Positions 15,129 through 23,800 of a stretch of 40,497 nucleotides of DNA are shown here, piece after piece. Origin of the DNA: Micromonospora chalcea. GTDB taxonomy: Bacteria; Actinomycetota; Actinomycetes; Mycobacteriales; Micromonosporaceae. The position numbers and the translations under genes were made by a program. The stretch spans positions 1 to 40,497 of the forward strand of contig NZ_MAGP01000140.1 of the NCBI RefSeq assembly GCF_002926165.1. The letters are read 5' to 3'. Positions within the stretch are counted from its first letter, which is position 1, and every line of letters begins with the position of its first letter. The notes under the pieces were generated by a model that was not told the DNA's origin, did not search any database, and worked only from the letters and a program-made list of their open reading frames with translations.

Positions 15129-17106
15129 GTCGGCCGGGGGAGACCGGCTCGTCGGACCCGATCGTGGTCGGTCCCGGCCCGGCCGGCTCCGGCTCGGCGA
15201 AGTCCGGTTCGTCGCCGGTCCGGCCGGCGTCGCTGTCGTAGCTGTCGTCGCCGCCCAGCGACGGGTGCGCCGGCAGCGTGGCGGCGAGCGTCAGCGCGGA
15301 GCGCAGCAGCGGCAGCGCGGCCAGCGCGGTCGCCCCCTCGCCCAGGTCGAGCCGCAGGTCCACCAGCGGGGTCAGGCCGAGCACGTCGGCGGCCAGTCGC
15401 ACACCCGGACGGCCGCCGTGGTCGGGCAGCAGGCACCAGTGCCGCGCCTGCCCGGCCAGGTCGCGGCTGACCATCGCGGCGGCGGTGCCGACCGGGCCGT
15501 CCAGCAGCACCGGCACCTTACGGGCGGTGGCGCCCAGCAGGACGCCGGTGGCCAGCGCGATGTCGCCGCCACCCAGCTCGGCCAGGATGTCCTTGGCCTC
15601 GCGGGACGAGCGCCGGGTGCGGTGCAGCGCGTCCCGTACCGCCGCGCAGCGGACCATCCAGGCGGTGTCGTCGATCTCGCCCTGCTCGGTGATCACCCGG
15701 CCGAGCACGGTGGGCGGCTCCGCGCCCGCGGTGGCCGCGAGCACCGCCGCGGCGGCGGCCTCGGCGCCCGCACCGCACGCGGCGAGCACCAGCAACTGCA
15801 CCCCCGCGTCGGCGGCCTGCTCGGCGAGCCGCCAGCCGTAGCGCAGCGCCGCCTCCACCTCGTCGCCGGGCAGGGCTGGGCGGTCCTCGATCGGCGCCGA
15901 CGTGGGCGCCTCGACGATCTGCAGGTCGGCGTGGTTCTCGGCGGCCAGCCGGGCCAGCGCGCCCCGGCCGGCGCGGGCCTGCCGGGCCCGGCGGGCCGAC
16001 TCACCGGCCGGCGCGCCGGCCGACACGCCGCCTTCGTGGTCGCCCTGGATCAGCAGTACGCGCACCGAGTCCCACGGCCGCGGCATCGAGGTGCCCTGGG
16101 TGGCGGCCGCGAAGCCGACCACCTGCTCCAGCACGCCCAGACCGGCGCCGGGAAGGTCGAGCGTGGCGAGCCGGTCCACCGCCTGCGGACCGGTGTAGTC
16201 ATCCGGCATCGGCAGTTCCATGCCCGGCTGGATCACCAGGCCGGTGGCGATCATCGGCAGCGCCATGGTGGGGGCGGCCCAGTCACCCGTACCGGGCTCG
16301 TCGGACGTGGCCGGGGCGGGCAGCGGGGCGGCGGCGGGGGTGAGTACCTCGGGCAGCGTCACGTCCCCGGCGCCGAGGTCGGCCGGTACGGCCTGAGCCG
16401 GCGCGGTCCGGCTCGCGGCGGCTCCGGTCGGCGCGGCCTGGTCCGGCGCGGGCCGGGGTGCCGTGGCCCAGGATGTCGCGACCTGGGGCGCCGCGTCGCG
16501 GCTCGGCCCGGCCTCGGGCGACGTGCCGGCGGGCGGCACGGCGTGGGCGGGGGCCGGAGCGGCCGGCTTGAGCCATGTGGTCTGACCGGCGACCACCAGC
16601 GCGACCGCGTCGCAGGCGTCGGCGACCGCGCGGTTGGCGGCGCCGAGCGCGTCAGTGAACGCCCGGCCGAGCGGCGTGGTGGGCACCAGGGACAGGCCCA
16701 CCTCGGGGCTGACCAGCACCAGCCGGGCGGTGCTGGAGCGCACCGCCGCGGCCAGCTCGGCGATCGTGGCGGTGTCGTCGGCCGGCTGGTGGGCCGGGTC
16801 GAGCAGCACCGTCACCCAGCCGCCCAGGTCGTCCACGAGCAGCGTCTCGTTCGGCCCGGCGGCGGCGATCACCTCGACCAGTCGGCCCGGGTTCGCGGCC
16901 GTCTCCTCGGTGGTCCAGCTCCCCGGCCGGCGGGCGCGGTGCGTCGCGAGGCGGGCCGCCCACTCGATGTCCTCGGGATCCCCGGCCGGGGCGGTCGCCA
17001 CGTACCGGACCGTGGGCGCGTCGGCGACCAGCGACTCGGCGATCTCGGACTTGCCGGAGCGGATACCGCCGAGCACCAGGAGGGTGTGCCACCCGTCAAC
17101 GGACAT
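15118..17106 (-). CDS. cobUT: CobU-CobT fusion: cobinamide kinase/guanylyltransferase plus DMB phosphoribosyltransferase (662 aa)
   Basis: One polypeptide with two nucleotide-loop activities. Residues 1-185 are CobU: P-loop GGIRSGKSEIAE, the RHR-like THRARRPGSW carrying the guanylylated His region, and LVSPEVGLSLVP...AVADACDAVALVVAG. About 100 residues of Ala/Pro-rich linker follow (roughly 185-285). Residues about 290-620 are CobT: VLEQVVGFAAATQGTSMPRP, QGDHEGGVSAG, GGGDIALATGVLLGA and LGEGATALAALPLL, whose Glu corresponds to the catalytic Glu of Salmonella CobT. The last 40 residues are an acidic tail. The start is ATG 17106. It overlaps cobS by 11 bp. No cobalamin riboswitch was recognised upstream. 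Fused forms exist in other actinomycetes, as I recall. Confidence 0.92.
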   Translation of the reverse strand: MSVDGWHTLLVLGGIRSGKSEIAESLVADAPTVRYVATAPAGDPEDIEWAARLATHRARRPGSWTTEETAANPGRLVEVIAAAGPNETLLVDDLGGWVTVLLDPAHQPADDTATIAELAAAVRSSTARLVLVSPEVGLSLVPTTPLGRAFTDALGAANRAVADACDAVALVVAGQTTWLKPAAPAPAHAVPPAGTSPEAGPSRDAAPQVATSWATAPRPAPDQAAPTGAAASRTAPAQAVPADLGAGDVTLPEVLTPAAAPLPAPATSDEPGTGDWAAPTMALPMIATGLVIQPGMELPMPDDYTGPQAVDRLATLDLPGAGLGVLEQVVGFAAATQGTSMPRPWDSVRVLLIQGDHEGGVSAGAPAGESARRARQARAGRGALARLAAENHADLQIVEAPTSAPIEDRPALPGDEVEAALRYGWRLAEQAADAGVQLLVLAACGAGAEAAAAAVLAATAGAEPPTVLGRVITEQGEIDDTAWMVRCAAVRDALHRTRRSSREAKDILAELGGGDIALATGVLLGATARKVPVLLDGPVGTAAAMVSRDLAGQARHWCLLPDHGGRPGVRLAADVLGLTPLVDLRLDLGEGATALAALPLLRSALTLAATLPAHPSLGGDDSYDSDAGRTGDEPDFAEPEPAGPGPTTIGSDEPVSPGRRAD

Positions 17107-17154
17107 GCTCCGTACCTTAGATGCCGCCGCCCCGGCGGGGCAGTGAGAGGTGGC

Positions 17155-17364
17155 TCATCGCGGTCGGCGCTCGGGGGCCTCGAAGCGATAGTCGTTGGGA
17201 TTCACGTCACCCGGCTTCGGATCCTCCTGCCAGGCTCCCTCGCCGGGGCGGGCGAGAAGCGCGTCGAGCAGTTCCTCCCGGTCCATCTCGTGGGCCGCCT
17301 CGATGCCGCCGCGTACCGCCATCGCCCGTATCTCCTCGGTGTCCATCTCCCGCAACGGCCGCAT
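17155..17364 (-). CDS. Small hypothetical protein (69 aa)
   Basis: Soluble acidic protein. Two short helices are predicted by eye (MDTEEIRAMAVRGGIEAAHEMDREELLDALL), a helix-turn-helix-like spacing seen in Rho-N/SAP-type small domains, then a Pro/Asp/Arg tail ending EAPERRPR. The start ATG 17364 has GGAGG five nt upstream, which argues for a real gene. It lies 48 bp before the CobU-CobT gene on the same strand, so it could be the first gene of the cobalamin operon, or independent. Function unknown. Confidence 0.65.
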   Translation of the reverse strand: MRPLREMDTEEIRAMAVRGGIEAAHEMDREELLDALLARPGEGAWQEDPKPGDVNPNDYRFEAPERRPR

Positions 17365-17460
17365 GGTGTCCTCCCTCGCTGACGACGTCCGGCGTGGATA
17401 CCCCGCTGGTGACGGCCGAACCTTGCGGGCACCCGCGCGTCGGCCCGCGCCGGTCGAGGG

Positions 17461-17489
17461 GTGAAGCGTCGTGGGCGGGCGACTAGGCT
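17461..17489 (+). promoter_or_regulatory. Putative promoter of the 66-aa gene and peptidase operon
   Basis: GTGAAG at 17461-17466, a 17-nt spacer, and TAGGCT at 17484-17489, which fits the usual actinomycete housekeeping pattern reasonably well in the -10 box and partly in the -35 box. The expected start is near 17496, giving a leader of about 45 nt that contains GAGGGGAGA before ATG 17540. Confidence 0.45.
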
Positions 17490-17539
17490 TGCGGAGGTTT
17501 GGCGTCCTGCGGGACGACGGCGGCGAGGGGAGACGCGGC

Positions 17540-17740
17540 ATGGCGTGGAGCTGGCGGTACGAGGGCACGAACGGCGACGCGGTCGACGGGCCGGACGAGT
17601 CGTTCACGAGCCAGGCGGACGCCGAGTCGTGGATCGGCCAGACCTGGCGGGAGCTCGCGGCATCCGGCGTCACCACCGTCGTGCTGGTCGAGGACGACCG
17701 GGTGGACTACCGGATGAGCCTGCAACCCCCGGCCGAATGA
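17540..17740 (+). CDS. Small conserved hypothetical protein (66 aa)
   Basis: Acidic soluble protein, MAWSWRYEGTNG at the start, then ESFTSQADAESWIGQTWRELAASG, VTTVVLVEDDRVDYRMSLQP: a beta-hairpin/helix/strand pattern with several Trp. Start ATG 17540 follows GAGGGGAGA. The stop overlaps the next start (ATGA at 17737-17740), so it is translationally coupled to the site-2-protease-like gene. This suggests a joint role, perhaps as a partner or regulator of the peptidase. I have no family name for it with certainty. Confidence 0.75.
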   Translation: MAWSWRYEGTNGDAVDGPDESFTSQADAESWIGQTWRELAASGVTTVVLVEDDRVDYRMSLQPPAE

Positions 17741-18531
17741 CCGGCTACGACCGCCCCGGCGAGCCGCTGGTCCTCGGCGTGCCCCGGGCGGCGTTCCGGC
17801 CGAGCCCGATCTTCCTGGCCCTGGTCGCGCTCTTCGTGGCCAGCGGGGTGATGGCCTGGAACCGGTACGGCAACGTCCGGTTCGACGTGTTCCTCTTCGT
17901 GGTCTCCGGCTGGCTGGTCTCACTGTGCCTGCACGAGTACGCCCACGCCGTGGTCGCGTACCGGGCCGGTGACCGGGACATCGCCCACCGGGGCTACCTG
18001 ACGCTCAACCCGCTGAAGTACACCAGCCCGCTGCTGTCGATCGTGCTGCCGGTGGTCGTGGTGTTGCTCGGCGGCATCGGCCTGCCCGGCGGCGCGGTCT
18101 GGGTGGACCGGCACGCCATCCCGGGGCGGCTGCGGCACACGCTGGTCAGCCTGGCCGGGCCGGCCACAAACGTGCTGTTCACGCTGGTGCTGGTGGCCGC
18201 GGTGGCGTGGGGCCCCGAGCTGGGCGGGCCGCTGGAGTTCTGGGCCGGTGTCGGGCTGCTCGCGTTCCTCCAGCTCACCGCCAGCGTGCTCAACCTGCTG
18301 CCGGTACCGGGCCTGGACGGCGGCAACATGCTCCAGCCCTGGCTCAGCCCCGCCTACCGGCGGATGTACGACCTGTTCGCCCCGTACGGCTTCATCCTGC
18401 TGTTCGCGCTGCTGTGGAGCCCGCAGATCAACCGGGCGTTCTTCGGCGCGGTGTTCGCCGTCGGCGACGCGCTCGGGCTGCCGCGGGAGCTGTACCAGAT
18501 CGGCTACGCCCTGATCCGCTTCTGGCAGTAG
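17737..18531 (+). CDS. Site-2 protease-like M50 family membrane metallopeptidase (264 aa)
   Basis: Intramembrane zinc peptidase family, possibly an active protease. The zinc site HEYAH is at His66, Glu67 and His70, inside the second hydrophobic segment, and the third ligand is likely Asp194 in LLPVPGLDGG. About six membrane segments and GLPGGAVWVDRH in the extracytoplasmic loop are visible. No PDZ or CBS domain is present, so it belongs to the small single-domain group. Start ATG 17737 is coupled to the preceding small gene. It is convergent with an aldo/keto reductase gene and separated from it by a perfect hairpin. The substrate is unknown; no anti-sigma factor gene lies nearby. Confidence 0.88.
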   Translation: MTGYDRPGEPLVLGVPRAAFRPSPIFLALVALFVASGVMAWNRYGNVRFDVFLFVVSGWLVSLCLHEYAHAVVAYRAGDRDIAHRGYLTLNPLKYTSPLLSIVLPVVVVLLGGIGLPGGAVWVDRHAIPGRLRHTLVSLAGPATNVLFTLVLVAAVAWGPELGGPLEFWAGVGLLAFLQLTASVLNLLPVPGLDGGNMLQPWLSPAYRRMYDLFAPYGFILLFALLWSPQINRAFFGAVFAVGDALGLPRELYQIGYALIRFWQ

Positions 18532-18540
18532 CCGACCGGC

Positions 18541-18574
18541 CGTTCCCGGGCCGGAGCGAGCCGGCCCGGGAACG
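18541..18574. terminator. GC hairpin between convergent peptidase and reductase genes
   Basis: Perfect 14-bp stem, CGTTCCCGGGCCGG at 18541-18554 and its complement at 18561-18574, with loop AGCGAG. It begins 9 bp past the peptidase stop and ends 8 bp before the reductase stop, so it can serve both directions. No T-tract. Confidence 0.8.
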
Positions 18575-18582
18575 ACGCGACG

Positions 18583-19581
18583 TCACGGACGCTGCGCCGG
18601 GCTCTCGGTCTTCGCCGGGTCCCGCTCGGTGACCGGCTCGACGATCTCGTCGATCGCCTTCAGCAGGTCGGCGTCGAGCTTCACGCCCGCCGCCTTCACG
18701 TTGTCGTGCACCTGCTCGGGCCGGGACGCGCCGACGATCGCCGAGGCGACGTTCGGGTTCTGCAGCACCCACGCGACGGCGAGCTGCGCCATCGTCAGCC
18801 CGGCCTGCTCGGCCAGCGGCTTGAGCCGCTGCACCCGGGTGAGCACGTCGTCGTTGAGGAACCGCGCGATGAAGTTCGCGCCGGACTTCTCGTCGGTGGC
18901 GCGGGAGCCGGCCGGCGGCGGCTGGCCCGGCAGGTACTTGCCGGACAGCACACCCTGCGCCATCGGCGACCAGACGATCTGACCGATGCCCAGCTCCTCG
19001 CTGGCCGGGATCACCTCGGTCTCGATGACCCGCCACAGCATCGAGTACTGCGGCTGGTTGGAGATCAGCGGGATGCGCAGCTCACGGGCGAGCGCGTGCG
19101 CCTCGCGCAGTTGCGACGCCTTCCACTCGGAGACGCCGATGTAGTGCGCCTTGCCGGAGCGTACGACGTCGGCGAAGGCCTCCATCGTCTCCTCCAGCGG
19201 CGTGCTGTAGTCGTACCGGTGGGCCTGGTAGAGGTCGACGTGGTCGGTCTGCAGGCGGCGCAGCGAGCCGTCGATCGACTCCATGATGTGCTTGCGGGAC
19301 AGGCCCCTGTCGTTGCGGCCCGGCCCGGTCGGCCAGTAGACCTTGGTGAAGATCTCCAGCCCTTCGCGGCGCTCACCCTTGAGCGCGCGGCCGAGCACCG
19401 ACTCGGCCCGGGTGCCGGCGTACACGTCGGCGGTGTCGAACGTGGTGATGCCGCTGTCGAGAGCGGCGCGGACGCACGCGAGCGCGGCGTCCTCCTCGAC
19501 CTGTGAGCCGTGGGTGATCCAGTTGCCGTACGAGATCTCGCTGACCATCAGGCCGGAGCGGCCCAGGTGACGGAATTCCAT
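18583..19581 (-). CDS. Aldo/keto reductase, KCNAB-like (332 aa)
   Basis: NADPH-dependent reductase close to the voltage-gated potassium channel beta-subunit (KCNAB) group of aldo/keto reductases, by its opening MEFRHLGRSGLMVSEISYGNW, FDTADVYAGTRAESVLGRAL, IFTKVYWPTG and VDLYQAHRYD, which together give the full Asp/Tyr/Lys/His tetrad. The C-terminal VASAIVGASRPEQVHDNVKA is also typical. ATG 19581 gives normal length. It lies 42 bp after a TetR gene on the same strand, so the two may share a transcript. Substrate unknown. Confidence 0.92.
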   Translation of the reverse strand: MEFRHLGRSGLMVSEISYGNWITHGSQVEEDAALACVRAALDSGITTFDTADVYAGTRAESVLGRALKGERREGLEIFTKVYWPTGPGRNDRGLSRKHIMESIDGSLRRLQTDHVDLYQAHRYDYSTPLEETMEAFADVVRSGKAHYIGVSEWKASQLREAHALARELRIPLISNQPQYSMLWRVIETEVIPASEELGIGQIVWSPMAQGVLSGKYLPGQPPPAGSRATDEKSGANFIARFLNDDVLTRVQRLKPLAEQAGLTMAQLAVAWVLQNPNVASAIVGASRPEQVHDNVKAAGVKLDADLLKAIDEIVEPVTERDPAKTESPAQRP

Positions 19582-19623
19582 GGCCCCGACCCTAGCCCTG
19601 GCCGGTCATCCCCGCCGTGCGGC

Positions 19624-20283
19624 TCACCCCGGCAGCAGCGCGTCCCGCATCCGGGCGCCGAGCCACTCCCGGAAGCTCTCCTCCGTCCACCCGCACCGCT
19701 GCACCAACGCCGCGTAGTGCGCCGGGTCGTTGTAGAACCACAGCGTGTCGACCGCGCGTCCGGCGCCCGCGCCGGCCCGTAGCGGACCGTCCAGGGTGAG
19801 CAGGTGGTCGACCACCATGGTGGCGCCCGCGCGCCGGTTGCGCAGCAGCGTCTCCCACAGTTCGGCCACCTCGGGCGCCTCGTCCGCCGCGCGACGCACC
19901 GCCTCGAACGCGCCGGCTGCGCGGTGCCCGATCAACGAGCAGACCCCGGCGTACGCGTCGAGCACCGCACCCTGGTCGGTCGCCTCCCAGACCGGCTGGA
20001 ACCACGGGCGACGCGCCACCGGCACCGGCTCGTCGTCGCCGGCGAGCGCCTCGTCGAGCACCTGGTGCAGCAGGGCGGCCTTGGAGCCGAACGCGGCGAA
20101 CACGGTGGGCCGGGCGACGCCGGCCGCAGCGGCCACGTCGGCCAGCGACGTGGCCGCGTAGCCGCGGGTGACGAAAAGTTGGGTCGCCGCCCGCACGACC
20201 GCCTGACGGGTACGCCGCGCGTTCTCCTCGCGCACCGTCGATCGGTAGGGGCGGGTCGCCTTGCCGTCCTTGACTCCAGCCAT
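19624..20283 (-). CDS. TetR family transcriptional regulator (219 aa)
   Basis: An N-terminal helix-turn-helix at about residues 25-70 (VVRAATQLFVTRGYAATSLADVAAAAGVARPTVFAAFGSK, seen in parts) is followed by a helical domain containing ARRPWFQPVWEATDQG. The start is ATG 20283, after a basic leader MAGVKDGKATRPYRSTVREEN. It is divergent from a cupin gene across an 80-bp AT-rich gap holding an inverted repeat, and upstream of an aldo/keto reductase. The likely targets are its own operon and the cupin. Ligand unknown. Confidence 0.92.
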   Translation of the reverse strand: MAGVKDGKATRPYRSTVREENARRTRQAVVRAATQLFVTRGYAATSLADVAAAAGVARPTVFAAFGSKAALLHQVLDEALAGDDEPVPVARRPWFQPVWEATDQGAVLDAYAGVCSLIGHRAAGAFEAVRRAADEAPEVAELWETLLRNRRAGATMVVDHLLTLDGPLRAGAGAGRAVDTLWFYNDPAHYAALVQRCGWTEESFREWLGARMRDALLPG

Positions 20284-20307
20284 GACCTCGCGATACTAAC
20301 AACGTAT

Positions 20308-20322
20308 TCAGCATACTGCTGA
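20308..20322. promoter_or_regulatory. Candidate operator between TetR and cupin genes
   Basis: Inverted repeat TCAGCA-TAC-TGCTGA, six-base arms. An overlapping GTAT-TCAGC-ATAC palindrome shares most of it. The surrounding 50 bp (about 20290-20340) is unusually A/T-rich for this window, as expected of a divergent promoter. Binding by the TetR protein is inferred. Confidence 0.55.
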
Positions 20323-20363
20323 CTATCGAATATTGCTCCGTTCACCGAAATTGGGAGGCCGTC

Positions 20364-20843
20364 ATGTCCATCCGCCCCTACCTGCTCGGGCCCCACGACG
20401 GCGAGGCGTACTGGTTCCTCGGCAACCTGTGCACCCTGAAGGCCGGCGGCCGGCACACCCGGGACCGGCTCACCGTCGCCGAGTTCGTGAACCCGCCCGG
20501 CTTCGCCCCGCCGCTGCACCGCCACCAGGTCGAGGACGAGATGTTCTACCTGCTCTCCGGCACCGCCCGGTTCCTCTGCGACGGCGATACGCTCACCGCC
20601 GGGCCCGGTGACTTCGTCCTGCTGCCGGTCGGGCTCGCGCACACCTTCGTGGTCGGCCCGGACGAGCCGTTGCGCGCGCTCCAGATCACCACCCCGGCCG
20701 GATTCGAGCAGTTCGCCGCCGAGGCCGGCGTACCGGCGCCCGAACGCCGGCTGCCCGACCCCGCCCCGATCGACCCGGCCGCGCTCGGGCACGCCGCCGC
20801 CCGCAACGGCATCGAACTGCTGGGCCCCCCGCCGTCGGCGTGA
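20364..20843 (+). CDS. Cupin domain protein (159 aa)
   Basis: Single-domain cupin of the quercetin 2,3-dioxygenase-like type. Motif 1 is PPLHRHQVEDEMFYLLSG (His52, His54, Glu59 as metal ligands) and motif 2 is GDFVLLPVGLAHTFVVG, with the fourth-ligand His. About 30 N-terminal and 50 C-terminal residues extend the barrel. Start ATG 20364 has GGGAGG upstream. It is divergent from the TetR gene, its probable regulator, and convergent with the giant WG-repeat gene with only 8 bp between stop codons. Could be a dioxygenase, isomerase or non-catalytic binding protein. Confidence 0.88.
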   Translation: MSIRPYLLGPHDGEAYWFLGNLCTLKAGGRHTRDRLTVAEFVNPPGFAPPLHRHQVEDEMFYLLSGTARFLCDGDTLTAGPGDFVLLPVGLAHTFVVGPDEPLRALQITTPAGFEQFAAEAGVPAPERRLPDPAPIDPAALGHAAARNGIELLGPPPSA

Positions 20844-20851
20844 GGCGGGGG

Positions 20852-23800
20852 TCAGAGCACCGGGCTGGCGTCGGCGAGCAGACGGTCGATCTCCGCGACC
20901 ACCGCCGCGCGGCCGGGATGCACCGGGTCGATGAGCGGGTCGCCGCGCCGGTCCAGCGCGCCCCACCGGCCCGACTCCGTGGCGACCATGAACGCCACCG
21001 GATGCACCACCACAGTCGGGTACGCCGGCGTGACCACCACCCGCCCGGCGCGGTCCACCACGCCCCGGCGGCCGGCCAGCTCGACCACGGCCAGGCCGTC
21101 GGCGGTGAACCCGTCCACCTTCCGTCCGTCGGCCAGCGGCGTGCCGAGACCGTGGTACCGGGTCGGCACCACCACCTCGCCGGTGAGGTCCACCGCGCCC
21201 CAGCCGCCGTTCTGCCGTACCGCCGCCAGTCCGTTGCGGAACGACCTGACCTCCTCGTACCCGGGCGGGATCCGCACGATGTTCATCCGGTCCACGGCCA
21301 TCCAGCGGCCCTTGCCGTCCATCGACACCCAGGACAGCCCCTCGGAGAAGGCGCCCACCGCCCGGTAGCCGTTGTTCGCCTCGATCAGCGCCGCGCCGGA
21401 CGTGTCGATCAGCGCCCAGCGGGACGCCTCCGGACGGCGTACCCAGGCCAGCCCTTCGTGGAACGGCTGCACCTCGGCGTACCGGTGCGCGATCACCATC
21501 TCGCCGTCGGCGTTCGCGTATCCCCAGAGCTGCTGCTCCTCGTCGAACGTCGCCACCGGGGGACGCGGCGCGCCGAGCACCTCCTCGGGCCGGCGCGGGG
21601 CCGGACCGAAACCGTCGGCGGCGGCCCGCTCCGCGACCGCGTCCAGCGCCACCTCGACGCGCGCGTTCATCGCCGCGTCCTCGCCGTGGCGCAGGTCCAG
21701 CGCCCGCTCGAAGTGCAGGCACGCCTCGGTCAGCCGTCCCTGGTCGTAGCAGCTCCGCCCGGCGTGCTCGTGCAGCAACGCGCGCAGCGGGTCCGGCAGC
21801 TCCGGCGAGTTCGTCTCGGCGAAGAGCCGGTCGGCCTCCGCGTGGTCACCCCGCCACCGCAGCGCCTCCGCGAGACGGGCCCGGGCCAACGCGGTACGCC
21901 GCAGCTCACCCGTCGTCTCCGCGTACGTGACTGCCAGCCGCGCGTCCCCGAGCGCGTCGTCCAGGTCGCCGAGGATCCGCGACGCCACCGCACGCAGGCT
22001 CAGCAGCCGGGCCCGGCCACGGTTGTCCAGTGTGGTGTCGAGCTTGCCGGTCAGGCCGTCCCGGATCAGCCGCAACTGCGCCGGATCGGGTGCCTCCTCG
22101 CGCAGCGTACGCGGATCCAGCCGCCAGCCGACCGCGGCGAGGGCCTGCTCCGGGTCCGCCGGGGGCGGCGGCGGTCCGGCCGGTTCGGCGTCCGCTTCGG
22201 TGTCCGGTTCTTGGGTACGGGGAGTCGGCGCGTCGTCGGTCTGAGCGGTCGGCTCGTCGGCGGGCTCGGGTGGTGCGGGCTCGCGGTCGTGCTCCGGGTC
22301 GACGGTTGTGGTGTCGGTGTGGGGTGCGGGCTGGCCGTCGGCCGCGGGCTCGGCGGGGGCGCGGTCCGGGTCACCGGTCGGTGCGGTCTCGCCGTCGGAG
22401 TCCTCGCCGGGCGCGGTGGCCGGGGTGTCGGCGGCCTGCGGCTGCGGGATCGTGATGCCGGCGGGCTCGATGCCGACGGGTGCCGATTGCGGGGTCGCGA
22501 TGCTCGTGAGGTCGGCTTCGGCTCGGCTGCCCGGAGACTCCAGTGGCGAGGCGGTGATGTCGGCGCGGTCGGCGTCGGCCCGGGGGCTGCCGGTCGGCTC
22601 CGGTGTGGTGGCCGGTTCCTCGACGTGACCGGCCCCGCCCGGCTCGCCGGCTGTCTGGCTCCCGCCGCCAGCCTCTGAATCCGTGGCGTCCTGCCCGGCA
22701 TCCACAGTGACCGGCGGCTCGGCGTCGGTGACCGGCCGGCCGCTTCCGGTGTCGGCGGACGTGCCGGTGGCGGGCATGCGGTTGCCCGCGTTCTCCCCGC
22801 CGGAAGCGGTCCCGTCCGGTGTGTCCAGGTGTCCGGCCGCCGGGTCCGCGGTGCTCGTGGATTCGTCGGTGTCGGCAGGGGCGCTCGGTGTAGCGTCGCT
22901 GGTTGCGGCGTCGGATGGCGTGGTGACGCCGGTAGCGGGCGGCGTCGAGCCGGTACCGGACCCGGCCTCGGCCACCTCGGGGGTACGAATCGTCGCCGGC
23001 TCGGCCCGGTCTGCCACAGATCTTGGTACGAAATGGCCCCCACGGGGGCCGGAATCTTCCAAGATCTCCGGCGGTTCCGGTGTCTGGGCGGGGGCGGCGG
23101 GCTGGCTGGGACGGAACCATGCCTCGGCGCCGGAGTCCGTGGCCGGGGAGGGCGGAGCGGTTGTCGCCCCCGGGCGGGGGTGCTCGGCTCGCTCCGATGG
23201 CTCGCCGGTCCGGCCGACAGCCGGGCCGGTTTCCGTCCGTCCTGTGCCGGGCGCGGGACGGGCACTGACGTCGGCGTAGGGCCGGTCGGCGTCAGGGGCC
23301 GACGTGGACGGAGCCTCCACCTCGGACTCGCGCCGACGACCGGCATCCACATCCGACGGCTTGGCCTCGGCGTCCGGTCCGGCCTCGGGCTCGCCGATGG
23401 CGCCGCTCTCCACGACTGGCCGGGGCGCGATCGGGGCCGGGTGCTCCACCGAGTCGGCGGGCCTGACGTCGGATTGCTGCTCGGCCGGTGTGGGTACGGG
23501 CGGCCTGCCCGCGGTCTGCTGTGCGGGCACGGAACCGGAGTAGGCAGGCGGTGCCGGGCGAGCCCTCGCGGGTTGCGCCGTGTTCACCGGGTCGGAAGAA
23601 GGCGGGCCGTGACGCTCGGCGGTCCCGTCCTGCGACGGCGTGGGCCGGGCCGCGCCCTCGCTCCGGTCCGTCGGTGCCGCGCCACCCGGACGCTGCGCTC
23701 CAGAAGTGGGCGCTCCGGACGTGGGCGCACGGGAGACGTGCGCGTCGGAAGGAGGCGGAACGGGGGTGACCGCGCCGGAAGCGGGGCTGCCCGCGCCAGG

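Noticed and set aside
14389..17382. 997-aa plus-strand frame over the cobalamin genes
   Set aside because: Shadow of cobS and cobUT with Ser/Pro/Arg-biased composition and no motif.
17107..17460. Cobalamin riboswitch upstream of cobUT
   Set aside because: The gap is only 48 bp before another small gene, and no B12-box-like sequence was recognised upstream of that.
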